Part shown: piece after piece, positions 18,084-28,578 of the stretch
How positions within the stretch are numbered: the first letter of the stretch is position 1
Layout of the letters: each line of letters starts with the position of its first letter
Assembly: GCA_016234205.1 (NCBI GenBank)
Contig: JACRGN010000234.1
Location: 1 to 38,698, forward strand
Source: Nitrospinota bacterium
GTDB taxonomy: Bacteria; Nitrospinota; Nitrospinia; UBA9942
DNA length: 38,698 nucleotides
Reading direction: 5' to 3'
Notes under the pieces: generated by a model
The model's database searches: none
Told to the model about the DNA's origin: nothing
Seen by the model: only the letters and a program-made list of their open reading frames with translations
Position numbers and translations under genes: made by a program

Positions 18084-19250
18084 ATGAAGAAGACAGAAAC
18101 TTGCCCTGAGAGAAGCCGAAGGGACAGAAGACAGAAGACAGAAGTAAACGGTTTGAACGGTTTAATCTGTTTGCTTCTTGCTTCTTGCTTCTGTCTTCTG
18201 TCTTCTGTCTTCTCCTTTGCTGGAGATTATCACAAATCAGGTGTTCCCGCACAAACCACCCTTGCCTGTGCCCAGTGTCATGTTATACATGGAACACAGG
18301 GGAGCATATCTTTGATTTATACAGGAGCAACAAATACTTATGCAAAATTACTTAGGTCTGATTCAGTGGTTAATCTCTGCAAGTACTGTCATGACGGAGA
18401 CCCCTTTAATCTTGGAGCGCCAGATCTGTTTAGTCCTATTTATAATGCTGCTGCAGGTGATTTTAATACAGGTGGAACACCTGACGAAGATAAGCGGCAC
18501 AGTATCGGAGTTGATTTAGCAGGAGTAAGTCCGCCAGGTTATGCAGGGAGTGATTGGACAACAGCACAGACAAAATATGGCTCTGTTTTCAGTTGTATAT
18601 ATTGCCATGACCAGCATGGAAATAGTAATTATAGAAATTTTAGGCCCGAGCCGCTGAATCCCTCCTTCAGGGAACCTGGAGGTGACACATCAACGGATTC
18701 ATATAAGATAGTTACATATAATAACGGAGTTTGGGACAATTCATCTTCAATTGCACAGGCAATTAAAGATGGAAATGGTGATGGCAGTAATCCTGCCAAT
18801 CAGTTTTCCACCTCTAATATGACATTCAGAAGCAACACCAAACAGATAGCAGGTTTTTGTGGCAAATGTCATGTAAAGTTTTATAATTCTCTCGGATATG
18901 GCGGTGATGACAGTAGTTATGGTAATGGTAAGCTGGGTGGCAGTGCTGGTGGTGACAACGGAACAGGTACTCAGTGGGTGCGCCACCCGGTAGGCGGTAT
19001 TTCTGTTGGGGTTGGAAATGGTCATACTGACCCCGCAAATTTTGCATCAAATTTTACCGGCGCAAGCCGTGTTCGTGTCATAAATCCAGATGGACTTGAT
19101 AGTGGGAATGATGAACAGCCATTCTGTCTAACCTGTCACAGGTCGCATGGTTCTTCAAATCATTCTAATTTAATATTTGGGGCACCGACAACATTAGGGG
19201 GGGCTGGCACCATGATGAGAGATACATGCCAGCAGTGTCATAATCAGTAG
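18084..19250 (+). CDS. Exported hexaheme c-type cytochrome, OmcS-like paralogue
   Basis: Six CxxCH (CAQCH, CKYCH, CIYCH, CGKCH, CLTCH, CQQCH); CAQCHVIHGTQGS, CHDQHGN, WVRHPVGG, CLTCHRSHGSSNHS; SD aggagg upstream. Confidence 0.85.
   Translation: MKKTETCPERSRRDRRQKTEVNGLNGLICLLLASCFCLLSSVFSFAGDYHKSGVPAQTTLACAQCHVIHGTQGSISLIYTGATNTYAKLLRSDSVVNLCKYCHDGDPFNLGAPDLFSPIYNAAAGDFNTGGTPDEDKRHSIGVDLAGVSPPGYAGSDWTTAQTKYGSVFSCIYCHDQHGNSNYRNFRPEPLNPSFREPGGDTSTDSYKIVTYNNGVWDNSSSIAQAIKDGNGDGSNPANQFSTSNMTFRSNTKQIAGFCGKCHVKFYNSLGYGGDDSSYGNGKLGGSAGGDNGTGTQWVRHPVGGISVGVGNGHTDPANFASNFTGASRVRVINPDGLDSGNDEQPFCLTCHRSHGSSNHSNLIFGAPTTLGGAGTMMRDTCQQCHNQ
18087..18214. repeat. Composite interspersed inverted repeat (AGACAGAAG / CTTCTGTCT arms) inside N-terminal coding region
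   Basis: gaagacagaaacttgccctgagagaagccgaagggacagaagacagaagacagaag ... ttgcttcttgcttcttgcttctgtcttctgtcttctgtcttc. Confidence 0.9.
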
Positions 19251-19260
19251 GAGAAACAAT

Positions 19261-20853
<1,593 letters not shown>

Positions 20854-20856
20854 ATG

Positions 20857-21064
20857 TATAGGAAATTATAAAAAGCATATAAGGAGAAAGGGAAAAGAAG
20901 ATGGAGAGATGGGGATAAAAAAACAAAAAAAGAATCAGGATACAGATGGACACGGATAACATAGGCTGAAAGCTGAAAGACTTTAACCTTTGAGCCTTGA
21001 GCTTTGAGTTATTATTTATTTCTGTTTCTCCCTTTCCTCCATTCTCCTTAATCTTTTTCTTTTG
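20857..21064. repeat. Nested intergenic inverted repeats with ATAGGAAATTATAAAAAGCATAT boundary
   Basis: aaggagaaagggaaaagaagatggagagat ... [gctgaaagctgaaag/ctttgagccttgagctttgag] ... ctccctttcctccattctcctta. Confidence 0.75.
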
Positions 21065-21067
21065 TTC

Positions 21068-21916
21068 ATGACAGCGGTTCTAAAATTACTTCTTTTCGTT
21101 CATCTTGCCTTCTGCTTCTTGCCTCTTACCACTATTGTTTATGGGGAAGAAAAACTTGTAGTGAGCGAAGCAAATCTAAATGGGAAGGAATGCATACCTA
21201 TTGAATCAGATGAGATGCAGAGACGCTATGAAAATAAGCCCCTTCTATTTGATAATATGTTTATATTTGATATTCGTCCTCTTGCAGCGGCTGTGAAAGG
21301 AAAATCTATCCCATTTGTAAAGCAGACCAATATTGATATGTTTAGGGTGAAATACATACATAATATAGAGATGTGGAAAGGAAAGGATGTGTATCTTGTT
21401 GGCGAAGACACAGAATCAACTAAGAGTTTTTGTGAGGAGATGATTAAAAAAGACTACGGTGTGAATGATATTTATTATTTAAAAGGTGGGATTGATGCAT
21501 GGAATGGACCTATCAGGATGTCTTTCAAAGATGTGCGGTGTGAAGGTCTTGATTCGCGTGAAATAAAAAAACGGTTGGAAGCAGGGCAGGAGGTCCATAT
21601 TATAGACTGGCGGTATCCGGAGGATTTCTATAATGGCGGACATATCCCAGGCTCAATAAATGGATATGGAAAAGAAGGGGTTTTTGGAGGGATTGAAGAT
21701 ATGCTGCGGGGATATTTTAGATTCAGACCCATTTATATAAAATTAATCACTGATAATGCCGTTGCTGTATTTATAGATGATACGGAGTGGAAGGGTTTAC
21801 ATAGATGTCGGATTGAAAAGAGGGCGAGCGGTATAATGGATAAAATGTACTATTTAAAAGGCGGTATAGAGAAGTGGGAAGGACCACTGGAAAAGGAACC
21901 ATGGAAACAAGAATAA
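21068..21916 (+). CDS. Exported tandem rhodanese-fold protein, no evident catalytic Cys
   Basis: Second domain VHIIDWRYPEDFYNGGHIPGSING...YYLKGGIEKWEGP; first domain ...IYYLKGGIDAWNGP; start taken at ATG 21068. Confidence 0.75.
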   Translation: MTAVLKLLLFVHLAFCFLPLTTIVYGEEKLVVSEANLNGKECIPIESDEMQRRYENKPLLFDNMFIFDIRPLAAAVKGKSIPFVKQTNIDMFRVKYIHNIEMWKGKDVYLVGEDTESTKSFCEEMIKKDYGVNDIYYLKGGIDAWNGPIRMSFKDVRCEGLDSREIKKRLEAGQEVHIIDWRYPEDFYNGGHIPGSINGYGKEGVFGGIEDMLRGYFRFRPIYIKLITDNAVAVFIDDTEWKGLHRCRIEKRASGIMDKMYYLKGGIEKWEGPLEKEPWKQE

Positions 21917-22653
21917 TAGAAGTTAGAAGTCCGAAGTCTGTCTTCTGTCTTCTGTCCTCTGTCCTCTGGTGTCTGATATTGGCCCCTATGTTAGTCAGTG
22001 CCGAGAGTGTGAGGAAGGAGGGATATCGCAATGATTATCTGCCAAACGGGATTGTTCCTAAGCACGAGATGGATACAGCTGAAAATTGGATTGCAATATT
22101 TGAACATCCTAAACGGGGAGAATGGCAGGAGCCGGATAAGGTAATTGAAAAGATGAACCTGAAAGAGGGTGATGTCGTTGCAGATATTGGAGCAGGGTCG
22201 GGTTATTTTACAAGACTGTTTGCCAGGGTTGTTGGGACAACAGGAAAGGCTTATGGGGTAGATATTGAGCCAGAGTTGGTTAAATACATGGAAGAAGATG
22301 CCCAAAGATTGAATTTGAGCAATTATATACCGAAGTTAGCCACAATGGCTGATTCCGGTCTTGAAACTAATAGTGTTGATGTGATCTTTATATGTCTCAC
22401 CTATCACCATCTTGAAGATAGAATCAATTATATGAATAAACTTAAAAAGGTTTTGAAAAAAGGTGGAAGGGTTATAATTGTCGCATTTTATAAAAAGAAG
22501 ATGGACTTTGGTCCCCCCCCTGATAATAAGATTTCGGAGGAAGTGACGATAGAAGAGATGAAAGAGGCTGGTTACCATCTTACCAGACGACTTGATTTTT
22601 TGCGATATCAATATTTTCTTGAATTTGAACCGAATGTAATTAACCACAGATGA
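21901..22653 (+). CDS. Class I SAM-dependent methyltransferase-like protein with predicted signal peptide
   Basis: VADIGAGSGYFTRLFARVVGTTGKAYGVDIEPELVKYM; N-terminus METRIIEVRSPKSVFCLLSSVLWCLILAPMLVSAES; SD aaagga upstream. Confidence 0.85.
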   Translation: METRIIEVRSPKSVFCLLSSVLWCLILAPMLVSAESVRKEGYRNDYLPNGIVPKHEMDTAENWIAIFEHPKRGEWQEPDKVIEKMNLKEGDVVADIGAGSGYFTRLFARVVGTTGKAYGVDIEPELVKYMEEDAQRLNLSNYIPKLATMADSGLETNSVDVIFICLTYHHLEDRINYMNKLKKVLKKGGRVIIVAFYKKKMDFGPPPDNKISEEVTIEEMKEAGYHLTRRLDFLRYQYFLEFEPNVINHR

Positions 22654-22671
22654 ACGCAGACTAAACAATAC

Positions 22672-24336
22672 ATGAAACCACAGATTAACACAGATTCACA
22701 CAGATTATTTAACAGGAAGGAGGAAGCAAGAATAAAGAGACAAGATGCAAGATACAAGAAGCAAGATTCTTTTCTTACTTCTGTCCCTTCGGCTTTGCTC
22801 AGGGCAGGCTTCTGTCTTCTGTCTTCTGTCTTCTTGCTTCTTACCTCTGAGTCTTATGCATCTGTGTGGCAGAAGCCTGAGCTTATAGATGCAGAGACAG
22901 GTGATGCATTCAGAACGAGCATTGCCTTTGACCCTTATGGGAATGCCATCGCCGTATTTGAACAATATACAGATGGAGTCTACAGGATATACGCAAATAG
23001 GTTTTTACCCGATAAAGGTGGGTGGCAGGGACCTGTCATTATTGATGCAGGACCAAGAAATGCCTATGAAGCAAGAGTTGCCTTCAGCTACAGTGGTGAT
23101 GCCATTACAATCTTCAAGCAGAGTGATGGAAATACTTATCGTATATATGCAAATCATTTTATCAGGAGTAAGGGATGGCAGGGACCTGTTGCAATAGATT
23201 CAGGGACAGGGGATGCAGATGGACATCAGATAACATTTGATGCTGATGGTAATGCTGCCGTTGTTTTTGAGCAGAAGTTAAAGGGTGTCTACAGAATCTT
23301 TGCTAATCAATACAGGAATAGAGAAGGTTGGCATGGTGCGGTGGCAGTTGATAAGGGTGAAAGCAATGGATATTTTCCCTATCCTGTCTTTGATTATCAG
23401 GGGAATATTTATGTGATTTATTATAAGGAGGAGGGGGGAGGGCTTGAGGTATACATAAGTAAGTATGAGGGGGGAAAAAAGATATGGAATGAACCCTTTC
23501 GTTTAACCGATAGTCATACTGTTGTTAAGCAGGAAGATTGGAATAAGAAGAGGAGTGATGTAAACAGAGGTATTAAAGGGATATATAATCCACTCTTTCT
23601 TTCTGAGATTAAAAAAAGGATTTATGCCGGGAGTTATACTTATAATTTAAAACGGTTTGAGACCCCTTCTAAGGTAGATTCAAGATTCAGGGATGCCTAC
23701 ACCCCTTCTCTGATAGTTAATAAAGGTGGAGAGATAATGGCATTTTTTGTAAGATGGGATGGAGAGTGTCAAAGGGGATATATGGCTGTATACAGGGATA
23801 ACGATGGGTGGAGTAAGCCGGAGATTATTGATGTAAAAGGAGGGGATGTTGAGCATATAAGGGCTGCAGTAAATTCCAAAGGTGAAATGGCAGTCGTATT
23901 TACACAGTGGGTGGATAACAAACAAGAGGCAAGAGGCAAGAGGCAAGAGGCAAGAAATAATGAAAATTTAAGGATACATGCAAGGCTATATTCCCCCTTA
24001 ATAAAAGGGGATGGTGGGTTGTTTGGCTGGGGGGAGGCTAAAATCATTGATGCAGGTAAGAAGGATGCTTACGGTCCCAATGTGATATATAATGGAGATG
24101 ATGAAATTATAGTAATCTGGTGTCAATGGGAAGTTGAGACCGTTAAAACTTATAGAAATGATTACAGAAAAGGAAGGGGTTGGGGTGAAGCTGTTAGAGT
24201 TGAAAAGGAGGCAGAGACCTGTGGTGGCTGTGGACTACGGATTGCAGCATCTCCCAATGGAATGCCCATAGCCATATTTGAGTTGAAAGCCTATGTTAAA
24301 GAAAGAACAAAAATATATGCCATAGGTGGGAAATAA
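22672..24336 (+). CDS. Exported repeat (propeller-like) protein of unknown function
   Basis: Repeated motif GNA(I/V)xVFEQ..(D/K)GVYRI(Y/F)ANxF...GWQGPV.ID.G..(N/D)A; signal-peptide-like N-terminus. Confidence 0.75.
   Translation: MKPQINTDSHRLFNRKEEARIKRQDARYKKQDSFLTSVPSALLRAGFCLLSSVFLLLTSESYASVWQKPELIDAETGDAFRTSIAFDPYGNAIAVFEQYTDGVYRIYANRFLPDKGGWQGPVIIDAGPRNAYEARVAFSYSGDAITIFKQSDGNTYRIYANHFIRSKGWQGPVAIDSGTGDADGHQITFDADGNAAVVFEQKLKGVYRIFANQYRNREGWHGAVAVDKGESNGYFPYPVFDYQGNIYVIYYKEEGGGLEVYISKYEGGKKIWNEPFRLTDSHTVVKQEDWNKKRSDVNRGIKGIYNPLFLSEIKKRIYAGSYTYNLKRFETPSKVDSRFRDAYTPSLIVNKGGEIMAFFVRWDGECQRGYMAVYRDNDGWSKPEIIDVKGGDVEHIRAAVNSKGEMAVVFTQWVDNKQEARGKRQEARNNENLRIHARLYSPLIKGDGGLFGWGEAKIIDAGKKDAYGPNVIYNGDDEIIVIWCQWEVETVKTYRNDYRKGRGWGEAVRVEKEAETCGGCGLRIAASPNGMPIAIFELKAYVKERTKIYAIGGK
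22731..22850. repeat. Interspersed inverted repeat in N-terminal coding region
   Basis: aagagacaagatgcaagatacaagaagcaagattc ... ctgtcccttcggctttgctcagggcaggcttctgtcttctgtcttctgtcttcttgcttctt. Confidence 0.8.
23932..23957. repeat. In-frame GCAAGAG tandem repeat within CDS
   Basis: acaagaggcaagaggcaagaggcaagaggcaagaaa encodes KQEARGKRQEARN. Confidence 0.8.
23991..24019. repeat. In-frame CCCCCTTAATAAAAGGGG-type element within CDS
   Basis: ttcccccttaataaaaggggatggtggg encodes SPLIKGDGG. Confidence 0.7.
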
Positions 24337-24400
24337 TAGTTTTAGAGTTGTAGTTTTAGAGTTGTTGATTTGGCTGAGGAGATTAAGTATAATTAAAAAC

Positions 24401-25258
24401 ATGATTAAACTGAAACAACCTATAAAAAATATTATGAGGCGAAAAGGGTTCATCTACGGTGGAGGGGGAGCATTATTTTTACTTCTCCTGATATTTATAT
24501 ATTACTTCTTTTTTGCTAAGGATGTTTTAAAAGACATGGTATTCATACCAGGTGGGGAGTTTATAATGGGGGTTGATATCCCAAAAAAGGAGCAGGGGAA
24601 AAGGGAGGAGGAATTAACAATAGATATTGATGAGACACCTGCACACAAGGTTTATGCAGATGGTTTCTATATAGATAAATACGAGGTTACAAACGTTCAA
24701 TATAAGAAATTCTTAAAGGCAACGGGCAGGAAAACCATCCTTATTGATCCGGTTGATAAGGAGGCTTCATACAACTGGAATGAGGATAACTACCCGGATG
24801 GACAGGGAAATAACCCTGTTGTTCTGGTGGATTTTGAAGATGCAAAGGCATATTGTGAATGGAAAGGGAAGAGACTCCCAACCGAAGAAGAATGGGAAAA
24901 GACATGTCGGGGAGATGCTGGAAAAAAGTGGAGCTTTGGGAATGAAGAGGTTTCCGGATATGCTAATACACGGGAGCTTAATTTGAAGTGGTCGGGCTCG
25001 GTCGGTTCTTTTCCGAAGGACCTCTCGCCCTATAAGGTATTTGATATGACGGGGAATGTTATGGAATGGACAGACTCACGATATTTGCCATATCCGGGCT
25101 CAGAAATGAAGGTAGGTTTTGGAGGGCTTGAAAAGGTAATTCGTGGAGGAGGATGGCTGGTAGATATTCAATCCTCTCGTTGCTCAAATCGCAATATTGC
25201 TCCCCCTACAAAAAGGCACAGGATGCTGGGTTTCAGATGTGCAAAGGATATACGGTGA
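24401..25258 (+). CDS. Membrane-anchored FGE/SUMF1-fold protein
   Basis: FIPGGEFIMGVD...FYIDKYEVTNVQYKKFL...KRLPTEEEWEKTCRG...YKVFDMTGNVMEWTDS...VIRGGGWLVDIQSSRCSNR...GFRCAKD. Confidence 0.9.
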   Translation: MIKLKQPIKNIMRRKGFIYGGGGALFLLLLIFIYYFFFAKDVLKDMVFIPGGEFIMGVDIPKKEQGKREEELTIDIDETPAHKVYADGFYIDKYEVTNVQYKKFLKATGRKTILIDPVDKEASYNWNEDNYPDGQGNNPVVLVDFEDAKAYCEWKGKRLPTEEEWEKTCRGDAGKKWSFGNEEVSGYANTRELNLKWSGSVGSFPKDLSPYKVFDMTGNVMEWTDSRYLPYPGSEMKVGFGGLEKVIRGGGWLVDIQSSRCSNRNIAPPTKRHRMLGFRCAKDIR

Positions 25259-25277
25259 GGAGCAAAAAACTGATTTT

Positions 25278-25497
25278 AACCACTGAGACACTGAGGCACA
25301 GAGGAAATTAAATCCGAAATTCGAAGCACGAAATTCGAAACAAATTGGAAACTCAAATGACAAAAATTCAAAACTCTATACTGTCCACCTGTTTTGGATA
25401 TTTGTATTTCAGTCATTTGATATTGTTTCGGATTTCGGATTTCGAATTTTATAATTAATCTCTGTGTCTCCGTGACTGGCAAATTTTTATAATTTCA
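25278..25497. repeat. Nested intergenic inverted repeats with TTTTTATAATTTC boundary
   Basis: Outer aaccactgagacactgaggcacagagg / ctctgtgtctccgtgactgg; inner aaatccgaaattcgaagcacgaaattcgaaac / gtttcggatttcggatttcgaatttt. Confidence 0.88.
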
Positions 25498-26334
25498 TTG
25501 AACATTAAGAGACTTTTTACCTTTGTTATCATTATTGCAGGAATAGGTCTTATATTATATGGCAGTGATGCCCTCCATATCAGGAACATACATCCAGAAA
25601 TAGATGGAATGATATATATACCTGAGGGTGAATTCACCATGGGGAGCAAGGGAAGGTTGGAGCATGGATATGACGGTGGCGATGGAAGAGTAGGTCTGGA
25701 GGTTGGAGTTGATGAGATCCCCTTACATAGTATTCAGGTAAATGGATTCTATATGGATAAATATGAGGTCACCAATGCCCAGTATAAGAGATTCATAGAT
25801 GCAACAGGACATGAGGCGCCAGTAGATAGTGTGGCATCAGATGCCCCATATAACTGGAGAAATGGTAATTATCCTGAAGGTGAGGATAACAATCCTGTAA
25901 TTAATGTTACATGGTATGATGCAGATGCCTACTGCCGATGGGCAGGAAAAAGGCTTCCTGTAGAGATGGAATGGGAGAAGTCCTGTCGGGGTTCTGATGG
26001 AAGGAGATGGAGTTTTGGAAATAATTTTATCTCTTCATTTGTTAATACCCATGAACTTGATCTTAAATGGTCGCAGGCGGTTGGCTCATTCCCTGAAGAC
26101 CGATCCCCTTACGGTATCTATGACATGTCAGGGAATGTGAGCGAATGGTCAGGCTCATGGTATAACCCCTATCCCGGCTCTTCACTCAAAAGAGATGCCT
26201 TTGGAGAGAAGAACAGAGTAATACGAGGGGGTTCGTGGTTGGCAGATAATCTTACCGCAAGATGTACAAAGAGGAATTTCGCTATACCTGAAAAAAAGCA
26301 CAGGACGATAGGATTCAGATGCGCAAAGGATTAA
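25498..26334 (+). CDS. Membrane-anchored FGE/SUMF1-fold protein, paralogue of preceding
   Basis: YIPEGEFTMGSKG...DKYEVTNAQYKRFIDATGH...KRLPVEMEWEKSCRG...VIRGGSWLADNLTARCTKRN...GFRCAKD; TTG start. Confidence 0.9.
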   Translation: MNIKRLFTFVIIIAGIGLILYGSDALHIRNIHPEIDGMIYIPEGEFTMGSKGRLEHGYDGGDGRVGLEVGVDEIPLHSIQVNGFYMDKYEVTNAQYKRFIDATGHEAPVDSVASDAPYNWRNGNYPEGEDNNPVINVTWYDADAYCRWAGKRLPVEMEWEKSCRGSDGRRWSFGNNFISSFVNTHELDLKWSQAVGSFPEDRSPYGIYDMSGNVSEWSGSWYNPYPGSSLKRDAFGEKNRVIRGGSWLADNLTARCTKRNFAIPEKKHRTIGFRCAKD

Positions 26335-26352
26335 GATAAAAAATTTTGAATT

Positions 26353-27987
26353 ATGAATTATGAATTAAGGAAATTGGTTTATATTTTATTTTTTGTAATT
26401 CTCCTTATGGGTTGTCAATCTGAAAATAAGACAGTAGAAGGTAATAGGGAGAAAGAACAGGAAAAAGAGATAGAGCGTTTAAAGGGATTGCTCAGGAATG
26501 ACCCCACAAGGTGGGAGGATCGCCATAAATTGGGTATCGAATATATGACCGCGGGAAAAAATGAAGAGGCAGTTCAAGAATTTTTAGGAGTGATGTCCAT
26601 AAAGCCTGATAATATTGATAATCTACAATCTCTGGGCATGGTATATTATAAAATGGGGAAAAAGCATATGGCACACTTTTACTGGCGCACTGCCCTTGAG
26701 ATAGAGCCGGAAAACAAATTTATATGGGACCTGATAAGAAAGATTGTAAAGGAAAAGGGTGTGGGGGATGACTCCATGGATATAGAAAAATGGGCACAAC
26801 ATTACAAAAATGCTCAGAAGTTATATAAAGAAAGGGATTATGAAAAAGCAGCTTCAGAGTTTGAGCTTGCGGCAAAATCTAATCCATCCGATTCCAGAAC
26901 CTATTTTTCCATAGGTGCAGCATATAAGGCAATGGATAAGATAGATGAGGCAATATCAGCATGGCAGAATGCACTTAAGTTTAAACCGGATGACCTCATG
27001 ATTATGAAATTAATATCACTCGCAAAGGAGAAGAAGGAGAGAGATACTGCAATGGTTAAAGCACAGGAGGCAGTAAAAAAAGATTCCAAGGATTGGAAGG
27101 CACATTCCCGTCTTGCCTCTTTGTATCTGCATGATAAACATGGGAGATTTATAGACGAGGCAGAGGCAGAATATAAAGAGACGGTTCGTCTCAATCCACA
27201 GGATCCAGGTGCGTATAAACAGCTCGCAGAGATAAATTTTTACAAAGGACGTTATGGAGAGGGTATCGGGTATCTTGAGAGGGCATCAAAATATTTATCA
27301 AAGGACGATGTAATACGCAAAAGGATTAAAGACATGAAACTATACCAGAAGCTCTATCAAAAAGGACAGGAGACGTGGAATAAGGGGGGGATTGAAAAAT
27401 ATGATGAAATGGTCTTTGTGCCTGATAGGTTCTTTATAGATAAATACGAGGTAACTAACGTTCAGTATAAGAGATTTCTTGATAAAAACCCTAACCTTAC
27501 TCTGCCGCCCCATTGGAAGAAAGGGGTATATGAGGAGAGGAAGGATAACTATCCAGTCGTAAATGTCGATTGGTATATGGCAGCTCTTTATTGTAAATCT
27601 ATGGATAAACGGCTTCCGACCGAAGAGGAATGGGAGAAGGGAGCCCGTGGGGATAAGGGATTTGATTACCCATGGGGAAATATATTCAGGAATGAAATTG
27701 TAAACAGTGAGGAGGCAGGTTTTGGGAGATTGACCCCGGTTGGTAGTTTTGAAGATGGTAAAAGCCCTTACGGAATTTATGATATGGCTGGGAATGTAAA
27801 GGAGTGGACAGATAGTGAATATAAAGATGGAAATAAGCAATCCCCATTCCACGGAGAGGGGTATAAAATAATACGGGGTGGATCTTTCAAGTCAGGAATG
27901 GAAGAAGTTAAAGCAACAAAGAGGGGATATGCCCCCCCTGTATATACAGACATTGATGTTGGTTTCAGATGTGTAAAGATAAAATAA
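26353..27987 (+). CDS. Lipoprotein with TPR repeats and C-terminal FGE/SUMF1-fold domain
   Basis: Lipobox-like LLMGCQSE; TPRs; FFIDKYEVTNVQYKRFL...RLPTEEEWEKGARG...PYGIYDMAGNVKEWTDS...IIRGGSF...GFRCVKI. Confidence 0.9.
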   Translation: MNYELRKLVYILFFVILLMGCQSENKTVEGNREKEQEKEIERLKGLLRNDPTRWEDRHKLGIEYMTAGKNEEAVQEFLGVMSIKPDNIDNLQSLGMVYYKMGKKHMAHFYWRTALEIEPENKFIWDLIRKIVKEKGVGDDSMDIEKWAQHYKNAQKLYKERDYEKAASEFELAAKSNPSDSRTYFSIGAAYKAMDKIDEAISAWQNALKFKPDDLMIMKLISLAKEKKERDTAMVKAQEAVKKDSKDWKAHSRLASLYLHDKHGRFIDEAEAEYKETVRLNPQDPGAYKQLAEINFYKGRYGEGIGYLERASKYLSKDDVIRKRIKDMKLYQKLYQKGQETWNKGGIEKYDEMVFVPDRFFIDKYEVTNVQYKRFLDKNPNLTLPPHWKKGVYEERKDNYPVVNVDWYMAALYCKSMDKRLPTEEEWEKGARGDKGFDYPWGNIFRNEIVNSEEAGFGRLTPVGSFEDGKSPYGIYDMAGNVKEWTDSEYKDGNKQSPFHGEGYKIIRGGSFKSGMEEVKATKRGYAPPVYTDIDVGFRCVKIK

Positions 27988-27992
27988 TAAAG

Positions 27993-28062
27993 AAGTGTCA
28001 GTGAATAGTGTCAGTGTCAGTAAAAAAATCATTGCACTGACACTAACACTCACACTGACACT
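27993..28062. repeat. Intergenic inverted repeat, GTGTCA-type arms
   Basis: aagtgtcagtgaatagtgtcagtgtcagt ... cactgacactaacactcacactgacactgt. Confidence 0.88.
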
Positions 28063-28089
28063 GTGGTTTAAGAAAGGAGGTATTCTTAA

Positions 28090-28572
28090 ATGAAGGCAAT
28101 AATATTTTTAATCTCATTCATATCTCTCCTCGGGATTAAGAATGGAGAACTTGCTGCGGCAGGGGGGGAGGTTAAATGTGAAGAGATAGCTCAAAATAAA
28201 CTCCTTCAAATGATGGAGAAAGAAAAGGGGAAAGTCGTTATTGTCGATTATAGAACACCTGAGGATTATTATAATAAAGGGCATATCTCTGATGCCATCC
28301 TCTTTTCACCAAAGGATAAGGATTTCTTACAGCAGAGGCTGGATTACCTTGCGCTGCAATGGAAAAGAAATAGTAAGGCCGCTGTTATCGTGGATAATGA
28401 CGGGAGAGAGGCTAACATCTTTTGCAGGAATATGAAGATGTCAATGAAGTATGAACATATATATAGCCTTAAAGATGGTATGAAGCTCTGGACATTGCCG
28501 CTTGAAAAAGGGAAAATGCCAGTCCCTGGAACAAAAGAAAAAACTAAAGAGAAAGGAGGAAAAGGAAAATAA
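28090..28572 (+). CDS. Exported rhodanese-fold protein, no evident catalytic Cys
   Basis: VVIVDYRTPEDYYNKGHISDAILF...AVIVDNDGREANIFCRNM...HIYSLKDGMKLW. Confidence 0.75.
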   Translation: MKAIIFLISFISLLGIKNGELAAAGGEVKCEEIAQNKLLQMMEKEKGKVVIVDYRTPEDYYNKGHISDAILFSPKDKDFLQQRLDYLALQWKRNSKAAVIVDNDGREANIFCRNMKMSMKYEHIYSLKDGMKLWTLPLEKGKMPVPGTKEKTKEKGGKGK

Positions 28573-28578
28573 ATAATT

